64,000 nucleotides of DNA from Streptomyces parvulus (GTDB lineage: Bacteria > Actinomycetota > Actinomycetes > Streptomycetales > Streptomycetaceae). Shown here piece by piece: positions 8,666 through 18,211 of the stretch. The notes beneath the pieces were generated by a model that did no database searches, was not told where the DNA came from, and saw nothing but the letters and a program-made list of their open reading frames with translations. The translations under genes and the position numbers were made by a program. Positions within the stretch are counted from its first letter, which is position 1, and every line of letters starts with the position of its first letter. The stretch spans positions 372,001 to 436,000 of the forward strand of contig NZ_BMRX01000003.1 of NCBI RefSeq assembly GCF_014648855.1. Direction: 5' to 3'.

Positions 8666-9700
8666 ATGACACGTGCAGTGGTGATCGGGGCGACGGGGCA
8701 GATCGGGCGGGCGACGGTGTCGGCGCTGGCCCGGGACGGCTGGGAGGTGGACGCCGTCTCGCGGGGCGGCGGCCGGGACGCGCGCTGGCCCGAGAACGTA
8801 CGGGTGGTGCGGGCCGACCGGGAGGACGACGCGGCGCTCTCGGCGGCGGTCGGCGAGGGCTGCGACGTGCTGGTGGACACGGTGGCCTTCGACGCGGGGC
8901 ACGCACGGCAGTTGGCCGCGCTCGCCGGGCGGGCCGGCTCGGTGGTGGTCGTCTCCAGCGTCTCGGTGTACGAGGACGACCGGGGCCGCAACTTCGACAC
9001 CCAGGCCGAGCCCGGCGGCTTCCCCCACTACCCCGTGCCGCTTCCCGAGTCGCAGCGCACGGTGGAGCCGGGCGACTCGTCCTACAGCACCCGCAAGGCC
9101 GCGCTGGAGCGTGAACTCCTCGCGGCGGGCGACCGGTTGCCCGCGACCCTGCTGCGCGCGGGCGCGGTCCACGGCCCGCACTGCCGCACACCGCGCGAGC
9201 TGTACTTCGTGGGGCGCAACCTCGACGGCAGGCGGCGGCGCGTGCTGGCGTACGGCGGCGCGAGCCGCTTCCACCCGGCGGGTGTGCACAACATCGCCGA
9301 ACTGGTCCGGCTGGCCGCTTCCCGGCCCGGCACCCGCGTCCTGAACGCGGTCGACCCGGACGCGCCGGCGGTGGCCGAGATCGCGCGGGCCGTCGACGCG
9401 GTGATGGGCGTGGAGACCGAGGACGTCCTGGTGGACGGACCGCCGCCCGCGGACACGGTGGGCGACACGCCGTGGTCGGTGGCGGCGCCCGTCGTGTGCG
9501 ACATGGGCGAGGCGGAACGCCAGTTGGGCTACCGCCCGGTGGGCCGGTACGCCGACGGCCTGGCGGAGACGGTCGCCTTCATCGAGGAGCGGCTGGCCGG
9601 ACGCGACTGGCGGGAGGCGTACCCGAAGATGTTCCAGGCCTACGGCGACCTCTTCGACTACGCGGCGGAGGACGCCTGGTTGGCGGCACGCCGGGACTGA
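8666..9700 (+). CDS. NAD-dependent epimerase/reductase-like SDR protein
   Basis: Extended short-chain dehydrogenase-type protein of 344 residues. The N-terminal Rossmann motif is GATGQIG (residues 8-14), followed by a DTVAFD strand and VVVSSVSVY. A YSTRK element corresponds to the YxxxK catalytic pair. The substrate domain is unlike named sugar epimerases. It resembles atypical SDRs annotated as NAD-dependent epimerase/dehydratase or reductase. ATG follows TACGGT by 7 bases, consistent with a leaderless promoter. It is convergent with the aminopeptidase gene, separated by a strong terminator hairpin. Substrate unknown. Confidence 0.8.
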   Translation: MTRAVVIGATGQIGRATVSALARDGWEVDAVSRGGGRDARWPENVRVVRADREDDAALSAAVGEGCDVLVDTVAFDAGHARQLAALAGRAGSVVVVSSVSVYEDDRGRNFDTQAEPGGFPHYPVPLPESQRTVEPGDSSYSTRKAALERELLAAGDRLPATLLRAGAVHGPHCRTPRELYFVGRNLDGRRRRVLAYGGASRFHPAGVHNIAELVRLAASRPGTRVLNAVDPDAPAVAEIARAVDAVMGVETEDVLVDGPPPADTVGDTPWSVAAPVVCDMGEAERQLGYRPVGRYADGLAETVAFIEERLAGRDWREAYPKMFQAYGDLFDYAAEDAWLAARRD

Positions 9701-9709
9701 GGAACGCCC

Positions 9710-9742
9710 GAGGGGGCGGCCGGTCGGACCGGCCGCCCCCTC
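9710..9742. terminator. Bidirectional terminator hairpin
   Basis: Perfect 16-bp inverted repeat (GAGGGGGCGGCCGGTC and its complement) around a single central base, lying between two convergent stop codons. Streptomyces terminators often lack a U tract, as here. Confidence 0.85.
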
Positions 9743-9761
9743 GTCGCGCGTCGCGGGCCCG

Positions 9762-11375
9762 TCAGGGCTTGGGCGTGGCGTGCGGGGCGCAGGTCACGTC
9801 CTTGGCGTCCACCTTGCCGGTGAGCAGGTAGGTGTCGACCCGGTCGTTGACGCAGGGGTTGACCAGCCCGGTGACGCCGTGCGAGCCGGCGTCCCGCTCG
9901 GTGACGAGGCGGGATCCCTTGAACCGCTTGTGCAGTTCGACGGCGCCCTCGTACGGGGTGGCCGCGTCCCGCTCGGACTGGACGATCAGCACGGGCGGGA
10001 GACCCGGGCCGGTCTTCACGTCCACCGGGGTCCGCTGTTTGGCCGGCCAGGTGGCGCAGGGCAGGTTCATCCAGGCGTTGGCCCAGGTCATGAACGGGTG
10101 GTCGCGGTGCAGCTCGGTGTTGTCCCGGTCCCAGGTGCGCCAGTCGGACGGCCACTGGGCGTCGGCGCACTCCACGGCCGTGTAGACCGCGTTCCCGTTC
10201 TCCGCCGAGGCGTTGCCCGCGGTGTCGGAGAGGTCGGGGGCGGCGGCGTCCACGAGGGCCTGGGTGTCGCCGGCGACGTACTTGGCGAACACGGCCGCGG
10301 TCGGCGCCCACGCGGAGTCGTAGTACGGGGCGCTCTGGAAGAAGGAGATCAGCTCGGCCGGGCCGACGACCCCGCCCAGGGGCTCCTTCGCGGCGGCGGC
10401 GCGCAGCTTCAGCCACTGCTCCTGGACCTCGGCGCGGGTGCCGCCGAGATGGAAGGCGGCGTCGTTCTTCGCGACCCAGTCCTGCCAGTCCTTCCAGCGC
10501 TTCTCGAAGGCGACGTCCTGGTCCAGGTTGGCCTGGTACCAGATCTTCTCGCGGGAGGGGTTGACGACGCTGTCGACGACCATGCGGCGCACGTGGCCGG
10601 GGAAGAGGGTGCCGTAGACGGCGCCGAGGTAGGTGCCGTAGGAGACGCCCAGGTAGTTGAGCTTCTTCTCGCCGAGGGCGGCCCGGACGACGTCGAGGTC
10701 GCGGGCGGTGTTCGGCGTGGTCATGTGCGGGAGCATCTCGCCGCTGCGCTCGAGGCAGCCGTCGGCGTACTCCGCGGCCAGCTTGCGCTGGGCGAGCTTG
10801 TCGGCCTCGGAGCCGGGCACGGGGTCCATCTTGGGGGCCTTGACGAACTCCTGCGGGTCGACGCAGGAGATCGGCGCGGACTTGCCGACGCCGCGCGGGT
10901 CGAAGCCCACGAAGTCGTAGGCCTTGGCGGCGTCGGCCCACACCGCGCTCTGGCTCGTGACGCGGGCCGGGAAGCGCAGTCCGGAGCCGCCGGGGCCGCC
11001 GGGGTTGTACAGGAGGGCGCCCTGGCGCTCGGACTTCGTGCCGGTGTTGCCGATGCGGTCGACCGCTATCCGTATCTGCTTGCCGAACGGCTTGGCGTAG
11101 TCGAGCGGCACGGTGACGTAGCCGCACTGGATCGGCTTGGGGAGGTTCCAGTCGGCCGGGCAGTCCTGCCAGTCGACTCCGGCGCGGGCGGCGCGGGCGG
11201 CGGCGATGACGGCACCGCGGGCCTCGTGGTCCCAGCCCCGCGCGGTCGGCCGGTCGGTCGCCGGTGCGGCGCTCGCGGCGGGTGCCGTGACCGCGCCCGC
11301 CATGAGCGTGGCGGTGACCAGCACTCCGGCCGAGCCGAACGCCGTGGCCCTGCGCCGCGTTGTGCTCCTGCTCAA
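9762..11375 (-). CDS. tap: Secreted tripeptidyl aminopeptidase
   Basis: Extracellular serine exopeptidase of 537 residues that releases N-terminal tripeptides. A Sec signal peptide is visible: basic MSRSTTRRR, hydrophobic core, and AASAAPA cleavage region near residue 37. The alpha/beta-hydrolase catalytic triad is Ser245 in GVSYGTYLG, Asp470 in SERDAATP and His499 in GSHGV. The oxyanion motif NPGGPGGSG is at residues 124-132. Length and architecture match S. lividans Tap and the TAP C-terminal family. TTG start behind GGGGAGG. An 8-bp inverted repeat lies in the leader. Confidence 0.92.
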   Translation of the reverse strand: MSRSTTRRRATAFGSAGVLVTATLMAGAVTAPAASAAPATDRPTARGWDHEARGAVIAAARAARAGVDWQDCPADWNLPKPIQCGYVTVPLDYAKPFGKQIRIAVDRIGNTGTKSERQGALLYNPGGPGGSGLRFPARVTSQSAVWADAAKAYDFVGFDPRGVGKSAPISCVDPQEFVKAPKMDPVPGSEADKLAQRKLAAEYADGCLERSGEMLPHMTTPNTARDLDVVRAALGEKKLNYLGVSYGTYLGAVYGTLFPGHVRRMVVDSVVNPSREKIWYQANLDQDVAFEKRWKDWQDWVAKNDAAFHLGGTRAEVQEQWLKLRAAAAKEPLGGVVGPAELISFFQSAPYYDSAWAPTAAVFAKYVAGDTQALVDAAAPDLSDTAGNASAENGNAVYTAVECADAQWPSDWRTWDRDNTELHRDHPFMTWANAWMNLPCATWPAKQRTPVDVKTGPGLPPVLIVQSERDAATPYEGAVELHKRFKGSRLVTERDAGSHGVTGLVNPCVNDRVDTYLLTGKVDAKDVTCAPHATPKP

Positions 11376-11383
11376 GTGGTCCT

Positions 11384-11412
11384 CCCCGTACGTGTTCGCG
11401 ACAAGTACGGGG
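11384..11412. promoter_or_regulatory. Inverted repeat in the tap leader
   Basis: Perfect 8-bp arms CCCCGTAC and GTACGGGG separated by 13 bases, directly upstream of the tap Shine-Dalgarno. It could be an operator or an RNA hairpin affecting translation. No known consensus is claimed. Confidence 0.45.
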
Positions 11413-11491
11413 ATCCTCGCGGCTGTGCGTCGGCCGGCGACAGACTCGGGGCTACTTCTTTGCCAATCCGATAAACGGAGAAAAGCGTTCG

Positions 11492-12255
11492 CTAGTCGCG
11501 CCCGAGTGAGGCCAACGCCCCGTCCAGCAGCCGCCGCAGCCGCAGCGCGTCCGGCGCCACCGCCGTGACCAGGGCCGCGGGACCGGCCAGCGGCATGACG
11601 GCGGCGCCCTCCCCGAGGACGCGGGCGGCCGGCGGCTCGGCCGCGAACCCGGGCCGTACGACGACCAGCTGACCGACCGCGCGGTGCCCGGCGAGTCCGG
11701 CGGGGCCGTCCCAGCCGCCCGGGGCACCGGGACCGCAGGCCAGCTCCTGGTCGAGGACGCAGCGCCCGTCGATCCGCACCGTCAGACGGCTGGTCAGCCG
11801 GCCGGGTTCCTCCCCCGCCCGCCCGAGCACCTGCTCCTCGCGCAGCAGCAGCCGGGCCCCGGCGGCGAGGTCGACGCGCGTGCCGACGTACAGGTCGCTG
11901 CCCCGGGCGGAGATCAGCTGCTCGGGCAGCCAGCGCAGGTCGGCGCCCTCGCCGGCCGTGAGCCGGACGTCGTAGCGGGCGTCGGCCTTCTCCTGCCCCG
12001 GCAGGGCCAGGGTGGCCGCGGCGGAGCCGACCCGCAGCCGGGCGCCGGGGGCCGCTTCCGCCGTCACCGTGAAGTGGTCACCGCCGAGCGGTCCGCTCAT
12101 CGCGCCGACCAGCATCACCCGTGCCTCGGCCCCGCTCCCCCGGGTCCGTCGCACCGCGAGCGGCCCCTCGCCCTCCAGCACGGGCAGGGAGGTGCCGCCG
12201 CGCCCGTCGGCGCGGGCGAGGACACGGGCCCGCGCCCGCACACCGCCCGGAGCGG

Positions 12256-12259
<4 letters not shown>
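11492..12259 (-). CDS. ureD: Urease accessory protein UreD
   Basis: Protein of 255 residues, last gene of the urease operon. UreD/UreH scaffolds the UreG-UreF complex on apo-urease for nickel insertion. Visible family features are an internal beta-rich pattern with [20 protein letters not shown], the WLPEQLI motif and [13 protein letters not shown]. The GTG start overlaps the ureG stop (GTGA), so translation is coupled. A longer frame adds 11 residues without a Shine-Dalgarno and was rejected. Actinomycete UreD is short and divergent compared with enterobacterial UreD. Confidence 0.9.
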
Positions 12260-12933
<674 letters not shown>

Positions 12934-12960
12934 GTGACGGCTCCTGTGAAGGGAATTCGA

Positions 12961-13059
12961 CTGCGCGGCCTGCGAGGCCTGCGCGGTCTACGAGGATTTC
13001 AAGGACTACGACGACTACGACGACTACGAGGACCACGAGGACCACGAGGACTACGAGGC
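12961..13059. repeat. Eleven-unit 9-bp tandem repeat between ureF and ureG
   Basis: Eleven contiguous 9-mers read on the + strand as variants of CTACGAGGA. The promoter-distal-to-ureF units drift to CTGCGCGGC; the central units are CTACGACGA and CCACGAGGA. The last unit contains the ureF stop (TAG on the minus strand) and its final Ser codon. Because the period is 3 x 3, the ureF frame runs through the array as Ser-Ser-Trp or Ser-Ser-stop units. No protein, RNA or operator role is evident. Confidence 0.9.
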
Positions 13060-13725
13060 GAACAGCCGGACCGGCCACCCCGCGTGCGCCTCCGCCGCGA
13101 TCTCCAGCAACGGCGCGGACCGGGCGGGCAGCACCCCGGTCCCCTCGGCCCGGACGCGCCCCGCCGCCTCGACGGCGTCCCGCGCCACGAGGTCCACGTC
13201 GGCGGCGAGCCGGGCCAGCACCCCGGTCGCGTCGAACGGATCGAGGCTGAGCAGCCGCACGACCGCCGTGGCCGGCCCGCTCACCCCCTCGTAGGCGGAG
13301 CAGTAGGCCGCGTCCAGCGCCCCGAGCCCCGCCGCGCGCGCGGCCACCCCCAGTACGACGGGCTGGTGCGCGCCCTTCGGGAACCTCGCCGCCAGCGCGT
13401 CGAGTTCGGGATGCGGCCAGGTGGCCCGCGCGGCCCGGGTCAGCTGCCGCCCGAGCCTGCGCGCGACGGTGCGCAGGGCGGGCGAGGGCGTGCGGGCGTC
13501 GGCGGCGCGGTCGAGTTCCACGGGGTCGGTTCCGAGGGCGGCGGCCGCCGCGAGGGAGGCCGCGACGACGCCGCCGGTGTGCAGCCGTCCCCGGCAGAAC
13601 GCCTCCAGGGTCGCGGCGTCGGTCACCCGGCCCGCCCGGACGGCGGCCTCCGCCCCGCCGGAGTGCGCGTGCCCTCCGGCGGGGAAGCGGCCGTCCGCGA
13701 GGACGAGCAGTGCTGCGCGGCTCAT
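13051..13725 (-). CDS. ureF: Urease accessory protein UreF
   Basis: All-alpha protein of 224 residues that acts with UreD and UreG as a GTPase regulator during urease activation. Family features are the opening LLVLADGRFPAGGHAHSGG, then GRVTDAATLEAFCRGRL, and FPKGAHQPVVLGVAARAAG in the second half. It starts 7 bases after ureC. Its stop codon falls inside a 9-bp tandem repeat, so the C-terminus borders an unstable sequence. The final residues VRLFAS look complete relative to the family. Confidence 0.93.
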   Translation of the reverse strand: MSRAALLVLADGRFPAGGHAHSGGAEAAVRAGRVTDAATLEAFCRGRLHTGGVVAASLAAAAALGTDPVELDRAADARTPSPALRTVARRLGRQLTRAARATWPHPELDALAARFPKGAHQPVVLGVAARAAGLGALDAAYCSAYEGVSGPATAVVRLLSLDPFDATGVLARLAADVDLVARDAVEAAGRVRAEGTGVLPARSAPLLEIAAEAHAGWPVRLFAS

Positions 13726-13732
13726 CCCGGCC

Positions 13733-15454
13733 TCAGAAGAGGAAGTACCGCTGGGCCAGCGGCAGTTCGGCGACGGGCGCGGGCTCGACGAGTTCTCCGT
13801 CGATGGTCACCGCGAAGGAGTCCGCGGCGACCTCCACGCGGGGCAGCGCGTCGTTCTCCCGCATGTCCGCCTTGGTACGGCCGCGCGTCGAGCGGATCGG
13901 CACCAGCTCCCGCCCGATGCCCAGCCGTTCCGCCAGACCGTCCTCGACGGCCTGCTCCGCGACGAAGGCGACGGAGTTGCGGGCCGGGGCCGTGCCGTGC
14001 GCGCCGAACATCGGGCGCGGCAGGACCGGCTGCGGCGTCGGGATGGAGGCGTTCGCGTCGCCCATCTGCGCGTACGCGATCTGCCCGCCCTTGAGGACGA
14101 GCTGCGGCTTCACGCCGAAGAACCGCGGCTCCCAGAGCACCAGGTCGGCGAGCTTGCCGGTCTCGACGGAGCCGACCTCGTGCTCGATGCCCTGCGCCAC
14201 GGCCGGGTTGATCGTGTACTTGGCGACATAGCGGCGTGCGCGGCGGTTGTCGGCCCGGGTGTCGCCGGGCAGGAAGCCGCGGCGGCGCTTCATCACGTGC
14301 GCGGTCTGCCAGGTCCGCATGATCACTTCGCCGATGCGTCCCATGGCCTGCGCGTCCGACGCCATGATGGAGATCGCCCCCATGTCGTGCAGGACGTCCT
14401 CGGCGGCGATGGTGCTGGGCCGGATCCGGGACTCGGCGAAGGCCAGGTCCTCGGGGACGGCGGGGTTCAGGTGGTGGCAGACCATCAGCATGTCGAGGTG
14501 CTCCTCGACGGTGTTGACGGTGTGCGGCCGGGTCGGGTTGGTGGACGCCGGCAGCATGTTGGGCAGCGACACCGCGGTGATCATGTCGGGCGCGTGACCG
14601 CCGCCCGCCCCTTCGACGTGGAAGGCGTGCAGGGTGCGGCCCGCGACGGCGTCGAAGGTGTCTCCGACGAAGCCCGCCTCGTTCAGGGTGTCGGTGTGCA
14701 CGGCGAGCTGGACGCCGGACTCCTCGCAGACGTCCAGGCAGGCGGAGATGGCGGCGGGGGTGGCGCCCCAGTCCTCGTGGATCTTGAAGCCGAGCACGCC
14801 GGCGCGCAGTTGGTCGCGCATCGACTCCTTGGACATGGTGCTGCCCTTGCCCAGGAAGCCGATGTTCACGGGGCTCGACTCCAGGGCGGCGAACATCCGC
14901 GCCAGGTGCCACGAGCCCGGCGTGACGGTGGTCGCCTTGCTGCCCTCGGCCGGTCCGGTGCCGCCGCCGATCAGGGTGGTGACGCCGGACGCCAGCGCCT
15001 CGTCGACGGCGCCGGGCGCGATGAAGTGGACGTGCGTGTCGATGCCGCCCGCGGTGAGGATCTTGCCGTTGCCGGCGATGACCTCCGTCTCGGGGCCGAT
15101 GACGAGCCCGGGGTGGACGCCGTCCATGGTGTCCGGGTTGCCGGACTTGCCGATGCCGGTGATCCGGCCGTCCCGGATGCCGACGTCTGCCTTGACCACA
15201 CCCCAGTGGTCGATGATCACGGCGCCGGTGACGACGGTGTCCGGGGTGCCCTCGGCGCGGGTGGTCCGCGCCTGGCCCATGGACTCGCGCAGCACCTTGC
15301 CGCCGCCGAAGACGGCCTCGTCGCCGGAGCGGCCGGGACCGCCCGAGCGGTCCTCCTCGATCTCGACGAGCAGGTCGGTGTCGGCGAGGCGGATCCGGTC
15401 GCCGGTGGTCGGGCCGAAGAGGTCGGCGTAGGCGCCGCGGGACAGCTCAGGCAT
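13733..15454 (-). CDS. ureC: Urease subunit alpha
   Basis: Catalytic subunit of 573 residues, cytoplasmic amidohydrolase that splits urea into ammonia and carbamate. Nickel and active-site residues are all present: His141 and His143 (DTHVHF), carbamylated Lys224 (GFKIHEDWG), His253, His279, the flap residues Cys326-His327 (VCHHLN) and Asp367 (MASDAQ). ATG was preferred over an upstream GTG because a GGAGG lies 8 bases before it. The start overlaps the end of ureB by 8 bases. The enzyme should be active. Confidence 0.98.
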   Translation of the reverse strand: MPELSRGAYADLFGPTTGDRIRLADTDLLVEIEEDRSGGPGRSGDEAVFGGGKVLRESMGQARTTRAEGTPDTVVTGAVIIDHWGVVKADVGIRDGRITGIGKSGNPDTMDGVHPGLVIGPETEVIAGNGKILTAGGIDTHVHFIAPGAVDEALASGVTTLIGGGTGPAEGSKATTVTPGSWHLARMFAALESSPVNIGFLGKGSTMSKESMRDQLRAGVLGFKIHEDWGATPAAISACLDVCEESGVQLAVHTDTLNEAGFVGDTFDAVAGRTLHAFHVEGAGGGHAPDMITAVSLPNMLPASTNPTRPHTVNTVEEHLDMLMVCHHLNPAVPEDLAFAESRIRPSTIAAEDVLHDMGAISIMASDAQAMGRIGEVIMRTWQTAHVMKRRRGFLPGDTRADNRRARRYVAKYTINPAVAQGIEHEVGSVETGKLADLVLWEPRFFGVKPQLVLKGGQIAYAQMGDANASIPTPQPVLPRPMFGAHGTAPARNSVAFVAEQAVEDGLAERLGIGRELVPIRSTRGRTKADMRENDALPRVEVAADSFAVTIDGELVEPAPVAELPLAQRYFLF

Positions 15455-15758
15455 CGAGGGCACCTCCGGTGGCGCCGCGCAGCCCCACGACGACGCGGGC
15501 CCCGGCCAGGGGCACCAGCTCGACGTCGACGGGGATGCCGGGCTCGAACCGGACGGCGGTGCCGGCGGCGATGTTCAGCCGTGCGCCGTGCGCCGACGCG
15601 CGGTCGAACTCGAGGCCGGGGTTGGCCTCGGCGAAGTGGTAGTGGGAGCCGACCTGGACGGGGCGGTCGGCGGTGTTGAGGACGGTGAGCCGGGTGACCG
15701 GACGGCCCTCGTTGAAGGGGACCGGTGTGTCGGCGAAGAGGATCTCTCCGGGAATCAT
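15447..15758 (-). CDS. ureB: Urease subunit beta
   Basis: Structural subunit of 103 residues, normal length. It shows the family core [13 protein letters not shown], then [33 protein letters not shown] in two shorter conserved blocks, and [15 protein letters not shown]. It packs with UreA and UreC into the trimeric urease. It starts 9 bases after ureA and overlaps ureC. Confidence 0.97.
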   Translation of the reverse strand: MIPGEILFADTPVPFNEGRPVTRLTVLNTADRPVQVGSHYHFAEANPGLEFDRASAHGARLNIAAGTAVRFEPGIPVDVELVPLAGARVVVGLRGATGGALDA

Positions 15759-15767
15759 GGCCGCCCG

Positions 15768-16070
15768 TCAGACGATCGGTTCGTGGACGGTGACGAGCTT
15801 GGTGCCGTCCGGGAAGGTGGCTTCGACCTGCACGTCGTGGATCATCTCGGGGACGCCCTCCATGACCTCGTCGCGCTGGAGCACCTTGCGCCCGGAGGAC
15901 ATGAGTTCGCCCACGGTGCGCCCGTCGCGGGCGCCTTCGAGGATGTGCGCGGTGATCAGCGCGACGACCTCGGGGTGGTTGAGCTTCACGCCTCGCGCGC
16001 GGCGCTTCTCCGCCACGTCCGCGGCCACATGGATGAGCAGTCGCTCCTGCTCGTGCGGGGTCAGTTGCAT
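15768..16070 (-). CDS. ureA: Urease subunit gamma
   Basis: First gene of the urease operon, 100 residues. It begins [20 protein letters not shown] and contains [13 protein letters not shown] and [11 protein letters not shown], all standard UreA blocks. ATG is preceded by GAGGTGG at a short spacing. Upstream in-frame extension lacks conservation and was rejected. Separate ureA, ureB and ureC genes are the usual actinomycete arrangement. Confidence 0.97.
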   Translation of the reverse strand: MQLTPHEQERLLIHVAADVAEKRRARGVKLNHPEVVALITAHILEGARDGRTVGELMSSGRKVLQRDEVMEGVPEMIHDVQVEATFPDGTKLVTVHEPIV

Positions 16071-16141
16071 GTACCACCTCACAGGACATGACGCCGGATC
16101 CGGGCGGTCCGGCGGCCGCGGCCACCACGGCGGCTCAAGAT

Positions 16142-16157
16142 GTAACACACACGAATG
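16142..16157 (+). promoter_or_regulatory. Possible GlnR-type site upstream of ureA
   Basis: GTAAC-N6-GAATG resembles the GlnR pattern gTnAc-N6-GnAAc with two mismatches in the second half. Urease operons of Streptomyces are known targets of the nitrogen regulator GlnR. Weak evidence from sequence alone. Confidence 0.3.
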
Positions 16158-16170
16158 GGCCGCCGAGTAC

Positions 16171-16194
16171 CTGCCGTTTTCGCTAAAACCGCAG
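16171..16194. promoter_or_regulatory. Dyad upstream of ureA
   Basis: Imperfect inverted repeat with 10-bp arms (CTGCCGTTTT and AAAACCGCAG, one mismatch) and a 4-base centre, about 100 bases before ureA. It is unusually AT-rich for this genome, so it is a candidate operator or promoter-flanking site of the urease operon. Confidence 0.45.
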
Positions 16195-16310
16195 GTGGAT
16201 AGGGTGGAGCGTACGGCTGGCGTGTTTCCGTCGCATGACCGGGTTTTGACCGACTGATTACCGGTCGTGCCGACGTGCTCACGCCTGCCCGCACGCGGGC
16301 ACCCGTTCGG

Positions 16311-16360
16311 CGGACGCTACGCCGGCTTCGGCCCGCGGACGCTACGCCGGCTTCGGTCCG
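16311..16360. repeat. 25-bp tandem duplication
   Basis: Two adjacent 25-bp copies beginning CGGACGCTACGCCGGCTTCG differ at one base. The second copy encodes the last residues and stop of the YefM-like antitoxin gene; the first lies just downstream. It looks like a recent slip duplication. Confidence 0.9.
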
Positions 16361-16623
16361 CGGTGCTCCGCGGCGATGCCGAAGCGGTGGGCTTCGCGGG
16401 GCGGTGCGGCGGGCGGGTCCTGGACACCGGTGACCGAGGTGACCACCTGGCCCTCCGAGGGGTCCCCGGGCTGCTCCAGGCGCTCCAGGTCGGCGGCGGA
16501 GACGAGGGCGACGAGAGGCTTGCCGTGGCGTGTCACGACGACGCGCTCACCGCCGTACACCACCCGGTTGATCAGGTCGGCGAGCTCAGCCCTGGCTTGC
16601 GTCACCGGAATCTCGTAGGCCAT
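16342..16623 (-). CDS. YefM/Phd-family antitoxin, no toxin gene adjacent
   Basis: Protein of 93 residues. The N-terminal Phd/YefM DNA-binding fold is clear: YEIPVTQARAELADLINRV, GGERVVVTRHGKPLVALVSAADLERLE. The C-terminal 35 residues are Pro/Ala/Gln rich and disordered, where YefM normally wraps the toxin. No YoeB, Txe or Doc gene follows; the next gene downstream is the urease operon on the same strand. It may be an orphan repressor or a remnant of a toxin-antitoxin pair. Its stop lies in a 25-bp tandem duplication. Confidence 0.85.
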   Translation of the reverse strand: MAYEIPVTQARAELADLINRVVYGGERVVVTRHGKPLVALVSAADLERLEQPGDPSEGQVVTSVTGVQDPPAAPPREAHRFGIAAEHRGPKPA

Positions 16624-16730
16624 GTCCCCAGCTTACGGTTCGGCCCGCGACGAGCGGCTGCGCCGCCGCGGCTCCGGGTGGACGATGAAAACGAGACGAC
16701 CCGAGGCCGCCGCACCGCGGGAGGCACCCC

Positions 16731-17108
16731 ATGACAGGCGAACCGTCCTTCTTCGAGCTGGGCGTGGCGGACCCCGAACGCGGGCGGGTCTTCTACGGGA
16801 CCCTGTTCGGCTGGACCCTCGAAGCGGGCCCCACGGGGCGCGGGTTCTCCATCGGCACCGCCGGGCTGCCGGGCGGCATGCACGGCGGCGATCCGGGCGC
16901 CGCGCCCTACCTGTTCTTCCGGGTCGACGACCTGGACGCGGCCGTGGCTCGGGTGCGTGAGCTGGGCGGCTCCGTGGAGGCTCTCGGCGAGGAGAACGAG
17001 GAGGGCGAGGAGGACCCGGAGTCGGCGGCCCGGTTCGGCCGCTTCAAGCTGTGCCGCGACGACCAGGGTTCGCTCTTCGGCCTGCACGAGCCGCCGCCCG
17101 CGCGGTGA
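16731..17108 (+). CDS. VOC/glyoxalase-fold protein
   Basis: Small protein of 125 residues with one vicinal-oxygen-chelate module. It opens [22 protein letters not shown], has [18 protein letters not shown] in the middle, and ends with [14 protein letters not shown]. Members include glyoxalase I, extradiol dioxygenases and resistance proteins, so the reaction is not determined. Two-fold VOC metal sites need a dimer or paired module. ATG lies behind GGGAGG. A Glu-rich insert ([11 protein letters not shown]) is unusual and probably a surface loop. Confidence 0.8.
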   Translation: MTGEPSFFELGVADPERGRVFYGTLFGWTLEAGPTGRGFSIGTAGLPGGMHGGDPGAAPYLFFRVDDLDAAVARVRELGGSVEALGEENEEGEEDPESAARFGRFKLCRDDQGSLFGLHEPPPAR

Positions 17109-17259
17109 CCGCCGGGCCCGGACGCCCCGCGGCAAGGTCCCCGCGACACCACTGAACCCTCGCATTCCGGCGATCCCCCACCTCCGCAACGTACGTCCTG
17201 TACATTTTTTACGGAACCGGTGCGGCCGCGCGGGTTCCGCCACGAGGAGGGGGCTCGTC

Positions 17260-17895
17260 ATGGTCCGACCGTCCGCACACCACGTCCCGCCCGAGTTCAC
17301 CGAGCGCACCGGCGCCGGGGCCCGCACGACGGATCCGTACGCGAAGCTGCTGGAGGGACGGATCGTCCCGCTCGGGACGGCGGTCGACGAGGCCTCTGCC
17401 CATGACGTGGTGGCACAGCTCATGCTCCTGGAGCACCGCGATCCCGACCGGCCCGTCTCCCTCTACGTCAACTCCCCGGGCTGCTCCTTCACGGCCATGA
17501 CGGCGATCTACGACACGATGCGGTACCTGGCCTGCGACGTGGAGACGACCTGCCTCGGGCAGGCCGGCGCGGCCGCCGCGGCACTGCTGGCGGCGGGGAC
17601 CCCCGGCAAGCGCGCGATCCTGCCCGGGGCGCGGGTGGTGCTCCGTCAGCCGTCGCTCACCGAGCCACTGGAGGGGCGGGCCGGCGACCTGGCCGCCCGG
17701 GCCGAGGAGTTGACGCGGATCCGCGCCCGCCTGGAGGAGATCCTCGGACGGCATACGGGCCGCGGTCCCGCGCAGGTGGCGCGGGACGTCGAGCGGGAGA
17801 CCGTCCTGGACGCCCAACAGGCCGTGGCGTACGGGCTGGTGGACCGCGTCGTCACCGACCGCCCCGGCGCCTCCCCGGCGCCCCGTGAGCGGTGA
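17260..17895 (+). CDS. ClpP-family protein with degenerate catalytic triad
   Basis: Protein of 211 residues with clear ClpP fold: [28 protein letters not shown] near residue 68, AIYDTMRYL, and [10 protein letters not shown] near the end. The active-site positions are altered. The nucleophile motif GQAASMxA reads GQAGAAAA (Ser to Ala104), HQP reads RQP (His to Arg129), and the aligned Asp is Glu180. It is probably proteolytically inactive and may act as a structural or regulatory subunit mixed into ClpP rings (inference). ATG follows GAGGAGG. The downstream gene overlaps its end. Confidence 0.88.
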   Translation: MVRPSAHHVPPEFTERTGAGARTTDPYAKLLEGRIVPLGTAVDEASAHDVVAQLMLLEHRDPDRPVSLYVNSPGCSFTAMTAIYDTMRYLACDVETTCLGQAGAAAAALLAAGTPGKRAILPGARVVLRQPSLTEPLEGRAGDLAARAEELTRIRARLEEILGRHTGRGPAQVARDVERETVLDAQQAVAYGLVDRVVTDRPGASPAPRER

Positions 17896-18211
17896 ACGGC
17901 CGGTGCTGCCGCCGGAACTGCCGCCCCTGCCCGCTCTGACCCGCGCCGAGGCGGAGCTGATCGACCGCTACCTGGACGTCGTCGACCTGCTCGGACGCGT
18001 CAACCCGGCCCGGGACGGCGACACCTACCGGGGGCTGCGGGCGGCCCAGGCACTGGTCGCCAAGGCGGCGGCGCTGCGCGACGCGCTGGAGCTGATGCAC
18101 GCGCGCGGCGAGACCGAGCTGCACGCGTCCACCCTCGCCCGGGCCCTGCGCGTACTGGACGGCGACCGGCGGACGGGGCGGCTCACCCTTCCGCCGTGTT
18201 CCGAGAGTTGA
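17885..18211 (+). CDS. Small helical protein of unknown function downstream of the ClpP-like gene
   Basis: Protein of 108 residues starting with GTG inside the end of the ClpP-like gene (11-base overlap), which implies coupled translation. The sequence is largely alpha-helical: a Pro-rich start, then [19 protein letters not shown] and [20 protein letters not shown]. No membrane segment, Cys or recognisable motif is present. The coupling suggests it acts with, or is dosed with, the ClpP-like protein. I do not recognise the family. Confidence 0.65.
   Translation: MSGERPVLPPELPPLPALTRAEAELIDRYLDVVDLLGRVNPARDGDTYRGLRAAQALVAKAAALRDALELMHARGETELHASTLARALRVLDGDRRTGRLTLPPCSES

Noticed and set aside
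12961..13059. CRISPR-like array
   Set aside because: Units are contiguous 9-mers with no spacers, and no cas genes are present.
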